Of a DNA stretch of 64,000 nucleotides, positions 34,701-46,137 are shown piece by piece (position 1 is the stretch's first letter; each line of letters begins with the position of its first letter). The position numbers and the translations under genes were made by a program. Source of the DNA: Typhlomys cinereus (taxonomy: Eukaryota > Chordata > Mammalia > Rodentia > Platacanthomyidae); assembly GCA_023101885.1 (NCBI GenBank), contig JALPQD010000223.1, forward strand, positions 3,521,866-3,585,865, in the 5' to 3' direction. The notes under the pieces are model-generated. The model was not told the DNA's origin, made no database searches, and saw only the letters and a program-made list of their open reading frames with translations.

Positions 34701-35828
34701 ACCCTGAGTCTCAGCGGGGTTATGAATTCTCACCAAGTAGTTGATCACAAAAGAGAAAATCAGGGGATGCCATGGACACAGCTTATGTCAGAACAACAGA
34801 CATTCCCAAGTGCCAGACCAGACTAGGGAATCTCAAGCATCTATAGGTTACACCTTGATCATCCTCTGTAGAGCCAACTGCTTCTTTCTTTGCTAAAGAA
34901 GAGAGCTAGTTAACGTGTTCTCTTCTTCCGTTTCTTTTTTCTCTGGTGACAGTGCTTCATGGCATGAAACCCCAGTATGGAAACTGGACAGCAGAGTGTA
35001 CATTGGAGCTTTCCACTTTGGCATTGCTTTCATCTACCCACAGTACAGAACCTCCGTTCATAGCATATAACGGGAAGTTCATCTCATATTAGAATCTCCG
35101 TTGTCCTCTGCTGTCCACAGAAGGGGACTCCTACTCATAAGCCACATGCCGCAGCGTGGAGCTGTGACTGCCTCCCACATGTTGGGAGCATCTTAGCTAC
35201 CTACATTTGTTTCTGCCATGTGACACCTTGGTGCCTGGCAGTGGGGAGCAACCTCCTCAGCTCCCCTCTTCCCTGCTCTGCTTTCACCTAGTGCCCTGTT
35301 ACGTTTCATATGAACTGTTTTAAGGAACAGAAAGGAACTTGAGCTCTGCTCCTTGTACTCCACTCTCAGACTGCCTGCTGTGCAGGGGCAGAAAGCACGA
35401 CATAGTGCAGTCAAGCCTCACTGCAGGTTCCTGTTGAGGTTTCAAGCATCGTTCTCTTTATCTCCCTGGGGTGGATAGGTCACTACCTGAGACAACCCAA
35501 AAGGGCAGAAGTGAGTGTCCTGTTATCTCAGCTTCCTGCACTGCAACAACCTGAGAATCCAGATGTCTAAAGAGCCTGGAAGGTGTGAGAGGCAGTGCCA
35601 GGCATCCCCAGCAGCCAGTCTGGCTCCTCCAACTTTCCTTTCCCTGCCAGTCATTTGGTCGTTCCTCTGTGAATGGAGTCTAGTGGGTGCACATGCAGGG
35701 TGTTAGCTCTGCACTCTTTACTTACCTAAGTCATGCCAAGGTTGATGTCACATCCTAATGCCAGCCTGGCCCAGTGGTGGGTGCCTATAGTAGCAGCTTC
35801 TTGGAAAGTCAACAAAGAAGAGTTATTT
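34700..35828. other. Unclassified sequence
   Basis: No family-level match. Part may still belong to the retrocopy ending at 33455. Confidence 0.35.
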
Positions 35829-36114
35829 GGGCTGGAGAAGTGGCTGAGAGATTAAGACTCTGTTTTGCAAGCAGTAGGTCTTATGTTCAGATCTCAACTA
35901 CCACCTAAAAATGCCAGGTTGAATGTTGGCCTGGTGGGTGGAGCCTGGGAAATCCCACAGCATAGCAAGAAGGACATAGAAATAAACCATGATGATTCTC
36001 AAAGTCACTCTTGGTCCTCCACATGGACACATAGCGCCCTATGATGTACACATGTGCATGTGCACACACACACACACACACACACACTCACAAATACATA
36101 AATAATTGAATAAA
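35829..36114 (+). repeat. B2-like SINE, older subfamily, sense
   Basis: GGGCTGGAGAAGTGGCTGAG head, GGTGGAGCCTGGGAAATCCC body, TTGGTCCTCCACATGGACAC block, then a CA run (36064-36091) and AAATAATTGAATAAA. AGAGTT lies on both sides as the probable remnant of a target duplication. Confidence 0.85.
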
Positions 36115-38489
36115 AGAGTTTGTAGAGTGCACATTAGAGACCAGTTTGGGTGATGTGCAGAGACCCTGCCTCAACAGGGAAAAAGTATTAATTTCCAACT
36201 ATTCTAGTAGGAAATAAGCAGATCCTGTTTTCTTTTCTCCACCATTACTCTGATCCCACATTCCGCACTCACAACAGAAAGATGACTTGTGTGCTCTGGG
36301 ATAGGGGACGGACAAGTGCAAAGAAGTCTATTTTGTAGTTTGGCCCACTAGGGCCCAACCAGAGGCTATTGTGTGGGAAGAGGAGCTGGTCATGCTGGTT
36401 GAGGGCAGAGGATAAAGATAAAAAATCAGGCTGAGGAGAGATCCGGCCCTTGGAAGAGAGAGGGACGTTGGGCGGAACTTTGGGAGACTGGTAAGTCTTA
36501 ACTGCCATGAGCAAGGTTTCAACTGCCATGAGTGGTGCCTAAGGCCGGGAGAGGTGGCACTGGAGCCTAAGGTAGGAGGCCTTCATGTCTGTATTGAAAG
36601 TTTCCCCAGTTCATCTCCTAGACATGAAGAGAAAATTATCATTCCCATAGGCCAGGACAGGCAGGGGGAGTGGAAGAAAGCAGGCCTTGCTGGACAGAGG
36701 GAACAAAGTTTCAGATGACCAGGAGAGATAAAATTAGTCACTTCCACACAGCAGGGAGACTGTCCTCAAGGAAAGTATTATGAGACTTTAAGATCAGATG
36801 CTTGTCCCTTCAGATGTCTCCATGAGTTTTAGGGTGAAAGCATGGAGACCCCAAAGTAGGGCTTTCAAGTGCATTAGTTGTGGACTCGCCCAGGTACAGG
36901 TGGTGTCCAGATAAGAGGTCTACATCACTGGTTCCCAGCCCCAAGTTCAAGGCCTCATTCACATTACTTGGGAAGATGATGACACCTGCTGCTCCACCTA
37001 GGAAATCCTCAGATGCAGAAATGCTTTGCCCAGGCACGTTGTTCTCTGTTCTCCGGTCTTGTAGCCAGAACTACAGGTAAGCGACACTGGCATAGCTGAC
37101 ACTAAACACTCAACTCCAACTTTGATGTGACCTAATGTAGCACGAGCAGAGCTAACAATGCACATGTAACTCGAAGGAAAGTGACAGCGAAGGAACGTTA
37201 GAGCAGCCAGGCTGCTGCTCAGGAGCCTCACACTCTGCCCAGGCTATGTCCGATGCCTGGACTCCCTCAGGATCTCAGAAGAGGGAGCTGACTCAGCAGG
37301 CACCTCACTTTCTCTTGATGGCACTAACACATTAGTTCAAGGTCACCCACCATTTTGAGATACCTGGCAATCCAAAAGGAAACAGATTCAAACCCCAAAA
37401 GCTTTAAACTGTGAGCTCACCCATGAATGGCACACCCGAGCAGGTGGCCAGAGTTTGTACAGAGTACCACGGGGGCACTCTGAATGCTCAGTATTCCCCG
37501 CTGTCTTATCTGTGCCCCTTGTGTCTGTCGAATACTGAGCTGATGTGCTTCCATAATGTGGTGGCATGGAGAACCACTGCATCTAAATGTACTTCTATGT
37601 TAAGTTTTTTCAGTATTTAGCATGGGTAAGTCTTCCCTCCTGTTAAAAGCTGTACTATTCATTGTGAACATTTGCTGCTCTAGCTGCTTCTGGGAGTGTG
37701 TTTCCTTGATGTGTTCTAAATCCAGATGTCCACTTTGGATCCACTGATTATTTGTTTATGGAAGAGTTTGGAGACAACATGGAAAGTGCTGCAGAATGTG
37801 CCCCGATTCTTGTGCAGTCAACGGCACAGGCCCTCATGAGGTGCACGTGATAGAGGCGCCATGAGCATGATCACAGGTTCTTCGTGGGCAAAGTAAAAGC
37901 AGGTGTGGGACAGGTGCAGTGCTGTGGTCTGTGGTCTTTCAGGGACAGTCCAGTAAGCTCCTGGTGAGCCTGCCCTCTGCCATCAACAAGATCCCATGCC
38001 TTCTCCATGCTCTTCTCTTCTGCAGGGAATGGCAAGTCTTAGTAGGGTTGTATTTCACATCAGAAATCATGGTTAGATTGCATGGTTTGTAGAGATATCA
38101 TTTAGCATACTTTCTGAGCGTTGCTCACAGGTTCTGGTCCATAGGTGCCCCCTAACTGCTTTGATTCTTCCTGGACCCACTGCTAATCATTGGCTTATGA
38201 TATCTCCCTGCACTGACTGATAAACTGGAGCAGTATATGCTCCCCTACAAACCTTCTCCTGTAGTTTTGGAAAGAGAGGAAAGCTGTGTTCTTATCATTC
38301 CAAGTAACAGCACTGCTGCCTGATCCCACACATCATCTTTCTCTCCAGCATATCCTTCACAAAGAGTTCTTGGGCGTTATCTGCATAAGTATTCAACTGA
38401 TGTTAAGTTTTTCTAAAATACTTTCTTGGGTTCCTGGTTCTGCACATCTGTCTGCCACTTTTCTTCCAGTCTCCTCCCCTCACCTGGCA
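36115..38489. other. Unclassified sequence
   Basis: No exon or mobile element could be assigned with confidence. On - a frame at 37037-36810 (with GAAGVIIFPSNVNEALNLGL) has a protein-like look but no known domain, and its upstream frame is broken. Confidence 0.35.
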
Positions 38490-38575
38490 TAAGTATATGG
38501 ATTCTGGGATCTGAACTCAAGAACTTCTACTTGTGAAGTGCAAAGTTTCTCCCATGAAACATCTCTCCAGCCGCA
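38490..38575 (-). repeat. B2-like SINE head fragment, antisense
   Basis: GGATTCTGGGATCTGAACTC, AAGAACTTCTACTTGTGAAG and CATCTCTCCAGCC are the antisense tRNA-like head of the local family. The body is absent. Confidence 0.65.
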
Positions 38576-38680
38576 CATGTAATTTAAAAAGCAAAATAAA
38601 AGCAGAAACTTTTGTATGGCTGCATAATGGTATATTGCATAATCATGAAAAATGAATTCTCTGTAAAGGGAAAATCATAT

Positions 38681-38792
38681 ATGGCATGCTGGTACACTGC
38701 TGTAATTCCAAATCTCAGGAGTCTGAGGTGGAAAGATCACACTCAAGGCCAGCCTGGGCCACATGGTGAGTCCCTGTTTGAAAAAGGAAGTC
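38681..38792 (+). repeat. B1-type SINE
   Basis: GGCATGCTGGTACACTGCTG, AATCTCAGGAGTCTGAGGTGG, TCAAGGCCAGCCTGGGCCAC and GTCCCTGTTTGAAAAAGG follow the B1 order. Confidence 0.8.
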
Positions 38793-39454
38793 CAGTCATA
38801 ATGCTCTCACAAACGTATACACATACACACTCAAGAAGATTAAATGAGCTGAAATAGACAACATAGAAGTTTATCTGAGAAACCTAAGATCAAATACTGG
38901 TGTGTTTTCTTTGTTATAGTTTACAGGCAAAGAATTTAACACTTAAAGGAAGTTATTTCTCCCTCAAACCCGATGAGAGCTTTTATAGTCTCCATTTTAT
39001 GAAAGAAAACATTTAGAAATCCGGTAAACACAAATTGCTTCAGTGAAGTAAGTATCCTTTCCACCCTCTTGCCCGAAAGCTTGGCTGGTTCTCTCTGTTT
39101 CACTCTTTATAACATCTGGAATGCTCTGGAGTTTTGCCCACTCTGCAGCTTTTTGTTTATGGCTGCCCCGTGGGTGATGCGTGTGTGTTTGTCCTTAGCA
39201 TTCCTCAGATTTCTTAGGACATGGACTTGTCTTCAAAAACTGAACATTCTCTCATTCCCCCCCCCATAGCGCCCCATTCTTTCTGTTTTTAAGCATCTGT
39301 TATATATAGATTTGAAACTACCCTTGAGACTATTGGGGGAGGTGTTGCCCCACTTCGTGTTCCTTTCTTGTGCCACTCCATGTCTCCAGGCTCGCTGACA
39401 TTTTCTTCGCTTTCTCTTCCCTGTCCCCCTCTCTTTTCTTTCTTTCCCCAGTGT
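38793..39454. other. Unique sequence
   Basis: Nothing recognised apart from a short C9 run at 39258. Confidence 0.4.
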
Positions 39455-39545
39455 CTCAGTGAGTAGCCTAGGCTTGTGTGGACCTGACTGTCCTGGGCTG
39501 ACCTCGAGCTTGCCAGCCCCCTGATCTGCCTCCCACATGCTGAGA
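39455..39545 (-). repeat. B1-type fragment, antisense
   Basis: GTAGCCTAGGCTTGTGTGG, CTGGGCTGACCTCGAGCTTG and GATCTGCCTCCCACATGCTG match the reversed B1 left half. Confidence 0.55.
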
Positions 39546-39560
39546 CGTGCTTCTGCTATT

Positions 39561-39842
39561 GAGGTGAATTTTTGCTGTATGGGGGGTTATTCCCAGAAGT
39601 GGAATCACAGGGTCATATGGCATTTCAATCTTTAATCTCTTTGGTGAGCTATGTGAGCCTGCATTCCCACTAGCAATGTAGGAGAGTTCCCCTCTCTCCA
39701 CATCTTCTCCAGCATTTGGTGGTGTTTGTATTGTGGATTTTTGCCATCTTAACAGGAGTGAGATGATATCTCAGGGAAGTATTGATTTGCATTTCCCTGA
39801 TGACTAAGGATGTGGAGCATTTTTTAAGATATTTGTTAGAAA
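39561..39842 (-). mobile_element. LINE-1 ORF2 fragment, antisense
   Basis: This corresponds to the ORF2 C-terminal region of LINE-1 A at about 20720-21028, with a short internal deletion near 39643. LINE-1 C begins right at its high end, probably inserted into it. Confidence 0.8.
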
Positions 39843-40742
39843 TTTTTTTTATTAATACATTTTTGTTATTATTTCAGCTCATACAAACTTATTAGGTACA
39901 CCAGTTCCCTCCCTCCCTCCTCCTCCCCCCGTATCCCCTGCTCCTGCTCCCCACCCCCCTCCCTCTCCATCCCTCAGTGCCTCCCACCCCAATTCCCAGA
40001 GAGTCCTTTCTTGTGCATGTCTGATTTTCCTCTGGGCCCTCCTCTCCGATGACGTACAAGGACCCAGTGGCCTTTCCCTGAACCCTTTCCCGTGTTCCCC
40101 TTAGGTATAGGAACACTGCTGTGGCTGCCAATCCTTTGTCTCCAAGGATCTTGGTGCCTTTAGCAGATGCTAGACTTTGTGAGGTCAACAGTGTGTTGGA
40201 CAATGTGCAGGGCATGCAAAGTCCAATTATGATTGCTTCAGCCCTAACTAGGATGGAGTATCTTACATATCATTGTTCCTCCCATCCTTTTGCTCTTACA
40301 CTCTTACCGCCCCCTCTTCCGCAAATTTCCCTGAGCTTCAAGATGGGGAGAGACTAAGCTGGCCTAGTTCTAGGTGGTTGATATAGAGTCTCTGAAGTTC
40401 TGGATTGTGGTTTGTTGATTTTCTTTTGCAGTTTTGCTGCTCCTGCAATGCCCTTCACTTCATCCTGGTGGGCATTGTATGTTACCCCCTGGCCAGAGAC
40501 AAAAAGCTGTTAAAATAGAGTCTTGTGATAAAAGCACATTCAAAGGTAGATGTAATAAAAGTGGGAAACCACAGTGAGGGAGGGGTTTATCACCCATTTG
40601 CAAAATGGTTACTTTTTATCTGCCAGACTATATGCCCTCCTCTTCTGGTGAGATCACACCCCCTCAGTAGTAAATGATCAGGAACAAAAGTCTGTGAACT
40701 TAATCAGATGCCTCATTACTTATTTGGGTCCTTGATGGAGGC

Positions 40743-43700
40743 CTATTTTCCCTGCTGTAATATGGTCCCTTCTCTCCTTGTTTCTGATGTGGCCCTCCTA
40801 CCCCATCCCTCCTGTTCATAATCCTTGGAATTACTGTCTCTAGGTGGGCTGGGTGGGTTTGGTACTAGGAGCCACCTGTTAGGGAGCTTAATTTTCTGGG
40901 TCTGGGATACTTCACTTAATATAATTGTTTCTAATGGCATCCATTTCCCGGCAAATTCCAGTAATTCATCATTTTTGATGGCTGAGTAGTACTCCATTGT
41001 ATAGATGTACCACAGTTTCCTTATCCACTCGTCAACTGTTGGACATTTGGGTTGATTCCATGACTTTGCTATTGTAAACAGTGCTGCTATGAACATGGTC
41101 GTGGTTGTGCTATCGAGGTAAACCTCTGCTGTATGGGGGGTTATTCCCAAAAGTGGAATAGCAGGGTCATATGGCATTTCAATCTTTAATTTCTTTAAGA
41201 ATCTCCAGACGGCTCGCCAGAGTGGCTGTATGAGCCTGCATTCCCACCAGCAATGTAGGAGAGTTCCCTTCTCTCCACATCCTCTCCAACATTTGTTGTT
41301 GTTTGTATTGTGGATTTTTGCCATCCTGACCAGGGTGAGATGATATCTCAGGGAAGTTTTGATTTGCATTTCCCTGATGGCTAAGGAAGTGGAGCATTTT
41401 TTCAGATATTTGTTAGACATTTTAATTTCATCCCTGGTAAAGTTTCTTTTAAGTTCCAGGGCCCATTTTTTAATTGGGCCATTGGTTTCCTTGCTGTTTA
41501 GTTTTCTAAGTTCTTTGTGCACTCTGGATAATAGAGCTCTATCAGATATGTGGTTAGTGAAGATTTTCTCCCTTTCTGTGGGTTGCCTGTGTGCTCAAGT
41601 TACAATCTCTTTATCTGAACAGAAGCTCTTTAATTTCACAAGATTCCATCTGTTGAGAGTTGGTAGCAGTGACTGTGCTATTGGATGTCTGTTTTGGAAC
41701 TGTTGGCCTAGCCCAATCAGCTCGAGGAAGTTCCCTACCCTTTCCACTATGGTTTTTATAGTCTCTGGCCTGATATCAAGGTCCTTGATCCATTTGGAAT
41801 TAAGTGTTGTACATGGTGACAAGTACGGGTCCAGCTTTAATCTTCTGCATGTGGAGATCCAGTTTTGCCAGCACCATTTGTTGAAGATGCTGTTCTGATG
41901 CTGTTCTTTTTCCATTGGATTCTTTGGGCCCCTTTGTCAAAGATCAAATGGCTGTATTTTTGTGGGCTTATATCTGGGTCTTCAACCCTTATCCATTGAT
42001 GTGTGTGTCTATTTTGGAGCAAGTACCAGGCTGTTTTTATAACTATGGATTTGTAGTGTAGACTATGGTTTGCTATGGTGATACCTCCAGCCGTGTTTTG
42101 GTTACTCAGGATTGTCTTTGCTGTCCTGGGTCTTTTGTGCCTCCATATGAATTTTGAGATTGTTTGGTCAACCTCTTCAAAGAATTGCTTTGGGATTTTA
42201 GTTGGTATAGCATTAAATTTGTATATTGCCTTTGGTAGGATGGTCATTTTTATGATGTTGATTCTGCCAATCCAGGAACATGGGAGGTCTTTCCACCTTC
42301 TGGTGTCTTCTGCTATTTCTTTCTTTAAAGTTTTAAAGTTTTCATTGTAAATGTCTCTTACTTCCTTGGTTTGGTTTATACCAAGGTATTTCATTTTTGG
42401 GGGGCTATAGTAAATGGGATTGTTTCTCTCAAGGCTTTTTCACTTCTTTCATTCTGGGCATATAGGAAAAGGCCACTGATTTTTGTACATTTATTTTGTA
42501 TCCTGCCACCCTGCTGAACTTCTCAATTAGTTCCAGGAGCTTCCTGGTGGAGTTTTTGGGATCACTGTGGTATAAGATCATGTCATCTTGACTTTCTTGC
42601 CGATTGGAATCCCTCTTATCTCCCTTTCTTGTCTTATGGCTTCAGCTAAGACTTCAAGTACCATATTGAGTAGAAGTGTTGAGAGTGGACAGCCTTGTCT
42701 AGTTCCTGATCGAAGTGGGAATGCTTCCAGTTTTTCCTCATTGAGTATAATCCTTGCTGTAGGCTTGTTATATACAGCTTTTATTATATTGATAAAGGTT
42801 CCTTCCATTCCAACCTTCTCTAGCGTTTTGATCATAAAAGGCTGTTGGATCTTGTCAAAAGCTTTTTCTGCATCTATCGAGAGTATCATGTGTTCTTGGA
42901 CTTTGGACTGGTTTACATGATGAATTACATTTATTGATTTGCATATGTTGAACCAACCTTGTGTGCCAGGGAGAAAGCCTACTAGATCCCTGTGAATGAT
43001 CTGTTTGATACGTTTTTGAATCCGATTTGCTAAGAGTTTGTTGAGAATCTTTGCATCTGTGTTCATCAGAGAGATCGGCCTATAGTTTTCTTTTTTAAGT
43101 GTATCTTTATTAGGTTTTGATCTTAAGACGATATTATCTTCTTCGAAGGAATTTGGTAGTGTTCCTTCCTTTGCTATTTGATGGAACAGTTTAAGAAGTA
43201 TTGGCGTTATTAGCTCCTTAAATGTCTGGTAGAACTCTGTGCTAAATCCATCTGATACAGGACATTTTTTGGTGGGAAGATTCAAGATTACTTCCTCAAT
43301 TTCCTCATATGTTAAATAATTCACAACTTCCCGATTGAATTCAGGTAAGTTGTGTTTACTTAGGAATTCATCCATCTCTTTTGAGTTGTCAAATTTCACA
43401 GAGTGTAAGTTTTTGAAATATGATGTTATAATTCTCTGGATTTCTTGAGTATCAGTAATGATAACTCCATTTTCATTTCTAATTTTGTTAATTTGTGTTT
43501 TCTCTGTCTTCCTTTTGGTTAATTTAGCTAGGGGTGTATTAATCTTATTGATTTTTTTCAAAAAACCAGGTTTTTGTCTGGTTGATTTTCTGTATTGGTT
43601 TCCTAATGTCGATTTCGGATATTTCTGCCCTTATTTTGCTAATCTCCTCTCTTCTACTACTTTTGGGATCGGATTGCTCAAGTTTCTCTAAAGCTTTTAG

Positions 43701-44655
43701 CTGCATTGTTATTTATTTCTGATGTTTCCATTTTTTTGATGTGGGCATTAAGAGCTATGAACTTACCTCTTAAAACAGCTTTCATTGTGTCCCAGAGATT
43801 TTGGTAAGTTGTATTTTCGTTATCATTCACTTTCAGGAAATCTTGAATTTCCTTTTTAATTTCTTCCTGAATCCAATTCTCATTCAACATCATAGTGTTT
43901 AGTTTCCAGGAGTTAGTGTATTTTCTGTTGTTTGTTGTGTTGTGGATGTCCAGCTTTAGGCCGTGGTGGTCCGATAGGGCATAGGCAAGAATTTAACTTT
44001 CCTGTATATGTGTAGATTCGTTTTGTGGCCCAATATGTGATCTATTTTGGAGAAAGTTCCATTGGCTGCTGAGAAAAAGGTGTATTCTTTGGTGCGTGGA
44101 TGAAAAGTTTGATTGAGATCTGTAAGGTCCATTTTTTTAAGGGTTTGATTAAGTTCCAAAGTGTCCCTGTTAAGCTTTTGACCTGTTGACCTATCCTGTG
44201 TTGAGAGGGCGGTGTTGAAATCCCCAAGAATTATTGTTTGGGAGTTGATTTCTTGCTTTAGATGCTGTAGTGTTTTCTTAATGAATGTGCAGCGGTCCGT
44301 ATTGGGTGCATATATGTTCAGTATTGTGAAGTCTTACTGGTGAATTGTACCTGTGACTAAAATGTAGTATCCATCTGTGTCTCTTAATGACTTTTTTTGG
44401 CTTGAAGTCCACTTTGTCCGACAGCATAATGGCTACTCCTGCTTGTTTCCTGGTTCCATTAGCTTGCAGAATTTTGGACCAGCCTTTTATTGTTAGGATG
44501 TGCCTACCTTTTGTGGTGAGATGAGTTTCCTGAAGGCAGCAGATTGATGGGTTGTGGTTTTTAATCCAAGTTTGTAATCTGTGTCTCTTAATCGGTGAGC
44601 TAATACCATTGACATTTAATGTTACAATGGAGAAATTATTTTTAACTCTGGACAT
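40743..44655 (-). pseudogene. LINE-1 C ORF2, broken
   Basis: Starts with NNFSIVTLNVNGISSPIKRH and CCLQETHLT (endonuclease). The 327-residue frame 43561-42578 has the RT region from [12 protein letters not shown] to [14 protein letters not shown]. Relative to LINE-1 A, about 19 nt are missing around 42590, just where the catalytic ADD pair should be, which abolishes the RT centre and shifts the frame. The C-terminal frame (41522-40743) has [18 protein letters not shown]. Confidence 0.85.
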
Positions 44656-45760
44656 TTTTTATGCTTAGTGGATTTTGTAAGCGTATTGTTTGACATTTAT
44701 GTTTTGGTGGTATTATACTTCCCTTCTGTCCTCCTGGATATGCTTGTTTTTTTCCTTCAAGTTTGAGTATCATTTCTAGCATTTTTTGATGGCCTGGTTT
44801 GGTAGACATGTATCCCTTCAAGTTGTCTTTGTGCTGGAAACCTTTTCTTTCTCCCTCGATTATGACAGATAGTTTTACCGGATGTATCGGTCTGGGTTGG
44901 CATATTTGCTCATTTAATATTGGAAGTACATCTCTCCAAGCTCTTCTTGCTTTTACTATTTCCATTGAGAAGTCATTTGTTACTTAATAGGTTTACCTTT
45001 AAAAGTGTCTTGCTTTTTTTCTCTTGAGGCTCTCAGCACCTTTTCTTTGTCTTGAATGTGGAGTGTTTTGACTATTATTTGCCATGGCCAGTTTCTATTT
45101 TGGTCATATCTGTTTGAAGTGCGAAATGCCTCTTGTATTTGGATGGGCCTCTCATTCTTTAGGTGAGGGAAGTTTTCATTTATGATAATTTGAAGAATTT
45201 CCTCAGGTGTGGCCTGGTATTTTGGGATTCTTGCTCTGGTATTCCATGAATGCGCATGTTAGGCTTCTTCTGGGTGTCCCATATCTCTTGAATGTTCCTC
45301 TCAAATATCTTTTTGGCTTTAACAATCTCTTCCATTGACCTGGCTAATTCTCCCACTTTGTCTTCAAGATCTGAAATTCTATTTTCTGCTTGGTTGGTTC
45401 TGCTGATAAAACTGTTGAGTTTTGGGTTGAAGATAATTTGTCTTTTAGTTCAATTTTAAACTGTGCCTAAGACTGTTTTAACTGCTCTATGCCTATTTTT
45501 GTTTCTTGAACTGTTTTTCTCAACTCCTTCAAGTGCTTGTTGTGTTCCTGTTCAAAGTGGTTGATGCAGTTGTTTAACTCCTCTTGGATTTCCTCTTTTC
45601 TTAGTATTGAACATGGTAATGATCATACTTTGAAAGTCATTATCTTGGGTCTGGCTCTCTTGGCTATTTTCTGTGAATTTGTTCTGGTTGGAATCCATCA
45701 TTATGGCGTTAATTCCGATTGGTCTTCTTGGGTTTTTTTTCTCGTGGATCTGCAGTTTGA
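44642..45760 (-). pseudogene. LINE-1 C ORF1, broken
   Basis: The C-terminal domain frame is 44965-44642 (LPILNEQI, PVKLSVIIEGE, FQHKDNLKGYM). Upstream coiled-coil and RRM coding sequence is recognisable to about 45760 but split by indels. Confidence 0.75.
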
Positions 45761-45812
45761 CTTGGGCATTGTTGTTTTGTCTTTTAGGATCTTTCAGTTT
45801 CTGTGTATTTTT

Positions 45813-45884
45813 TTTTAAATTTTTTTTAATTTATTCAACTGTGCGCATGTGCGTGTGTATGTGCGCACGCGCGTGTGCACGTGT

Positions 45885-45925
<41 letters not shown>

Positions 45926-46137
45926 TGAGTACGTGTAGAACCACGGACGAATTCGCGAACCACCACGGACGCCTCCACCTCCTTCTGCCCAGGGATTCAC
46001 AGGCTCCGCCCTACCAGGACCGGAAACGCAGGCTGACCCCGCTTCCGCCTGGCGTCTATACGTGGGATCTGGGATCCGAACTCAGGACCTTCCGCCTGCA
46101 AGGCGGAGGCTTAACCCCTGAGCCACCTCTCCAGCCC
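45813..46137 (-). repeat. B2-like SINE, younger subfamily, complete, antisense
   Basis: The best-preserved copy in the window. An 18-bp target-site duplication CAGTTTCTGTGTATTTTT flanks it (45795-45812 and 46138-46155). On - the head is GGGCTGGAGAGGTGGCTCAG with GGGGTTAAG and GGTCCTGAGTTCGGATCCC, followed by a CG-rich body (ACGTATAGACGCCAGGCGG, GGTAGGGCGGAGCCTGTG), CGTGGTGGTTCGCGAATTCG, an internal CA/CG-alternating run (45840-45923) and a TTGAATAAATTAAAAAAAA-type tail. Confidence 0.95.

Noticed and set aside
39561..39842. The fragment as the missing 3' part of LINE-1 D on the other side of LINE-1 C
   Set aside because: It covers ORF2 C-terminal sequence that LINE-1 D also contains at 47.65-48.26 kb, so it is a separate copy.
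40121..40357. A recurring + strand frame of about 78 codons (also at 19698 and 4043)
   Set aside because: It is antisense to the LINE-1 3' UTR; its conservation reflects the repeat.
41359..41898. A 179-codon + strand frame and similar + strand frames at 20964, 21258, 42075 and 42588
   Set aside because: They are antisense shadows of LINE-1 ORF2 and recur in every LINE-1 copy.
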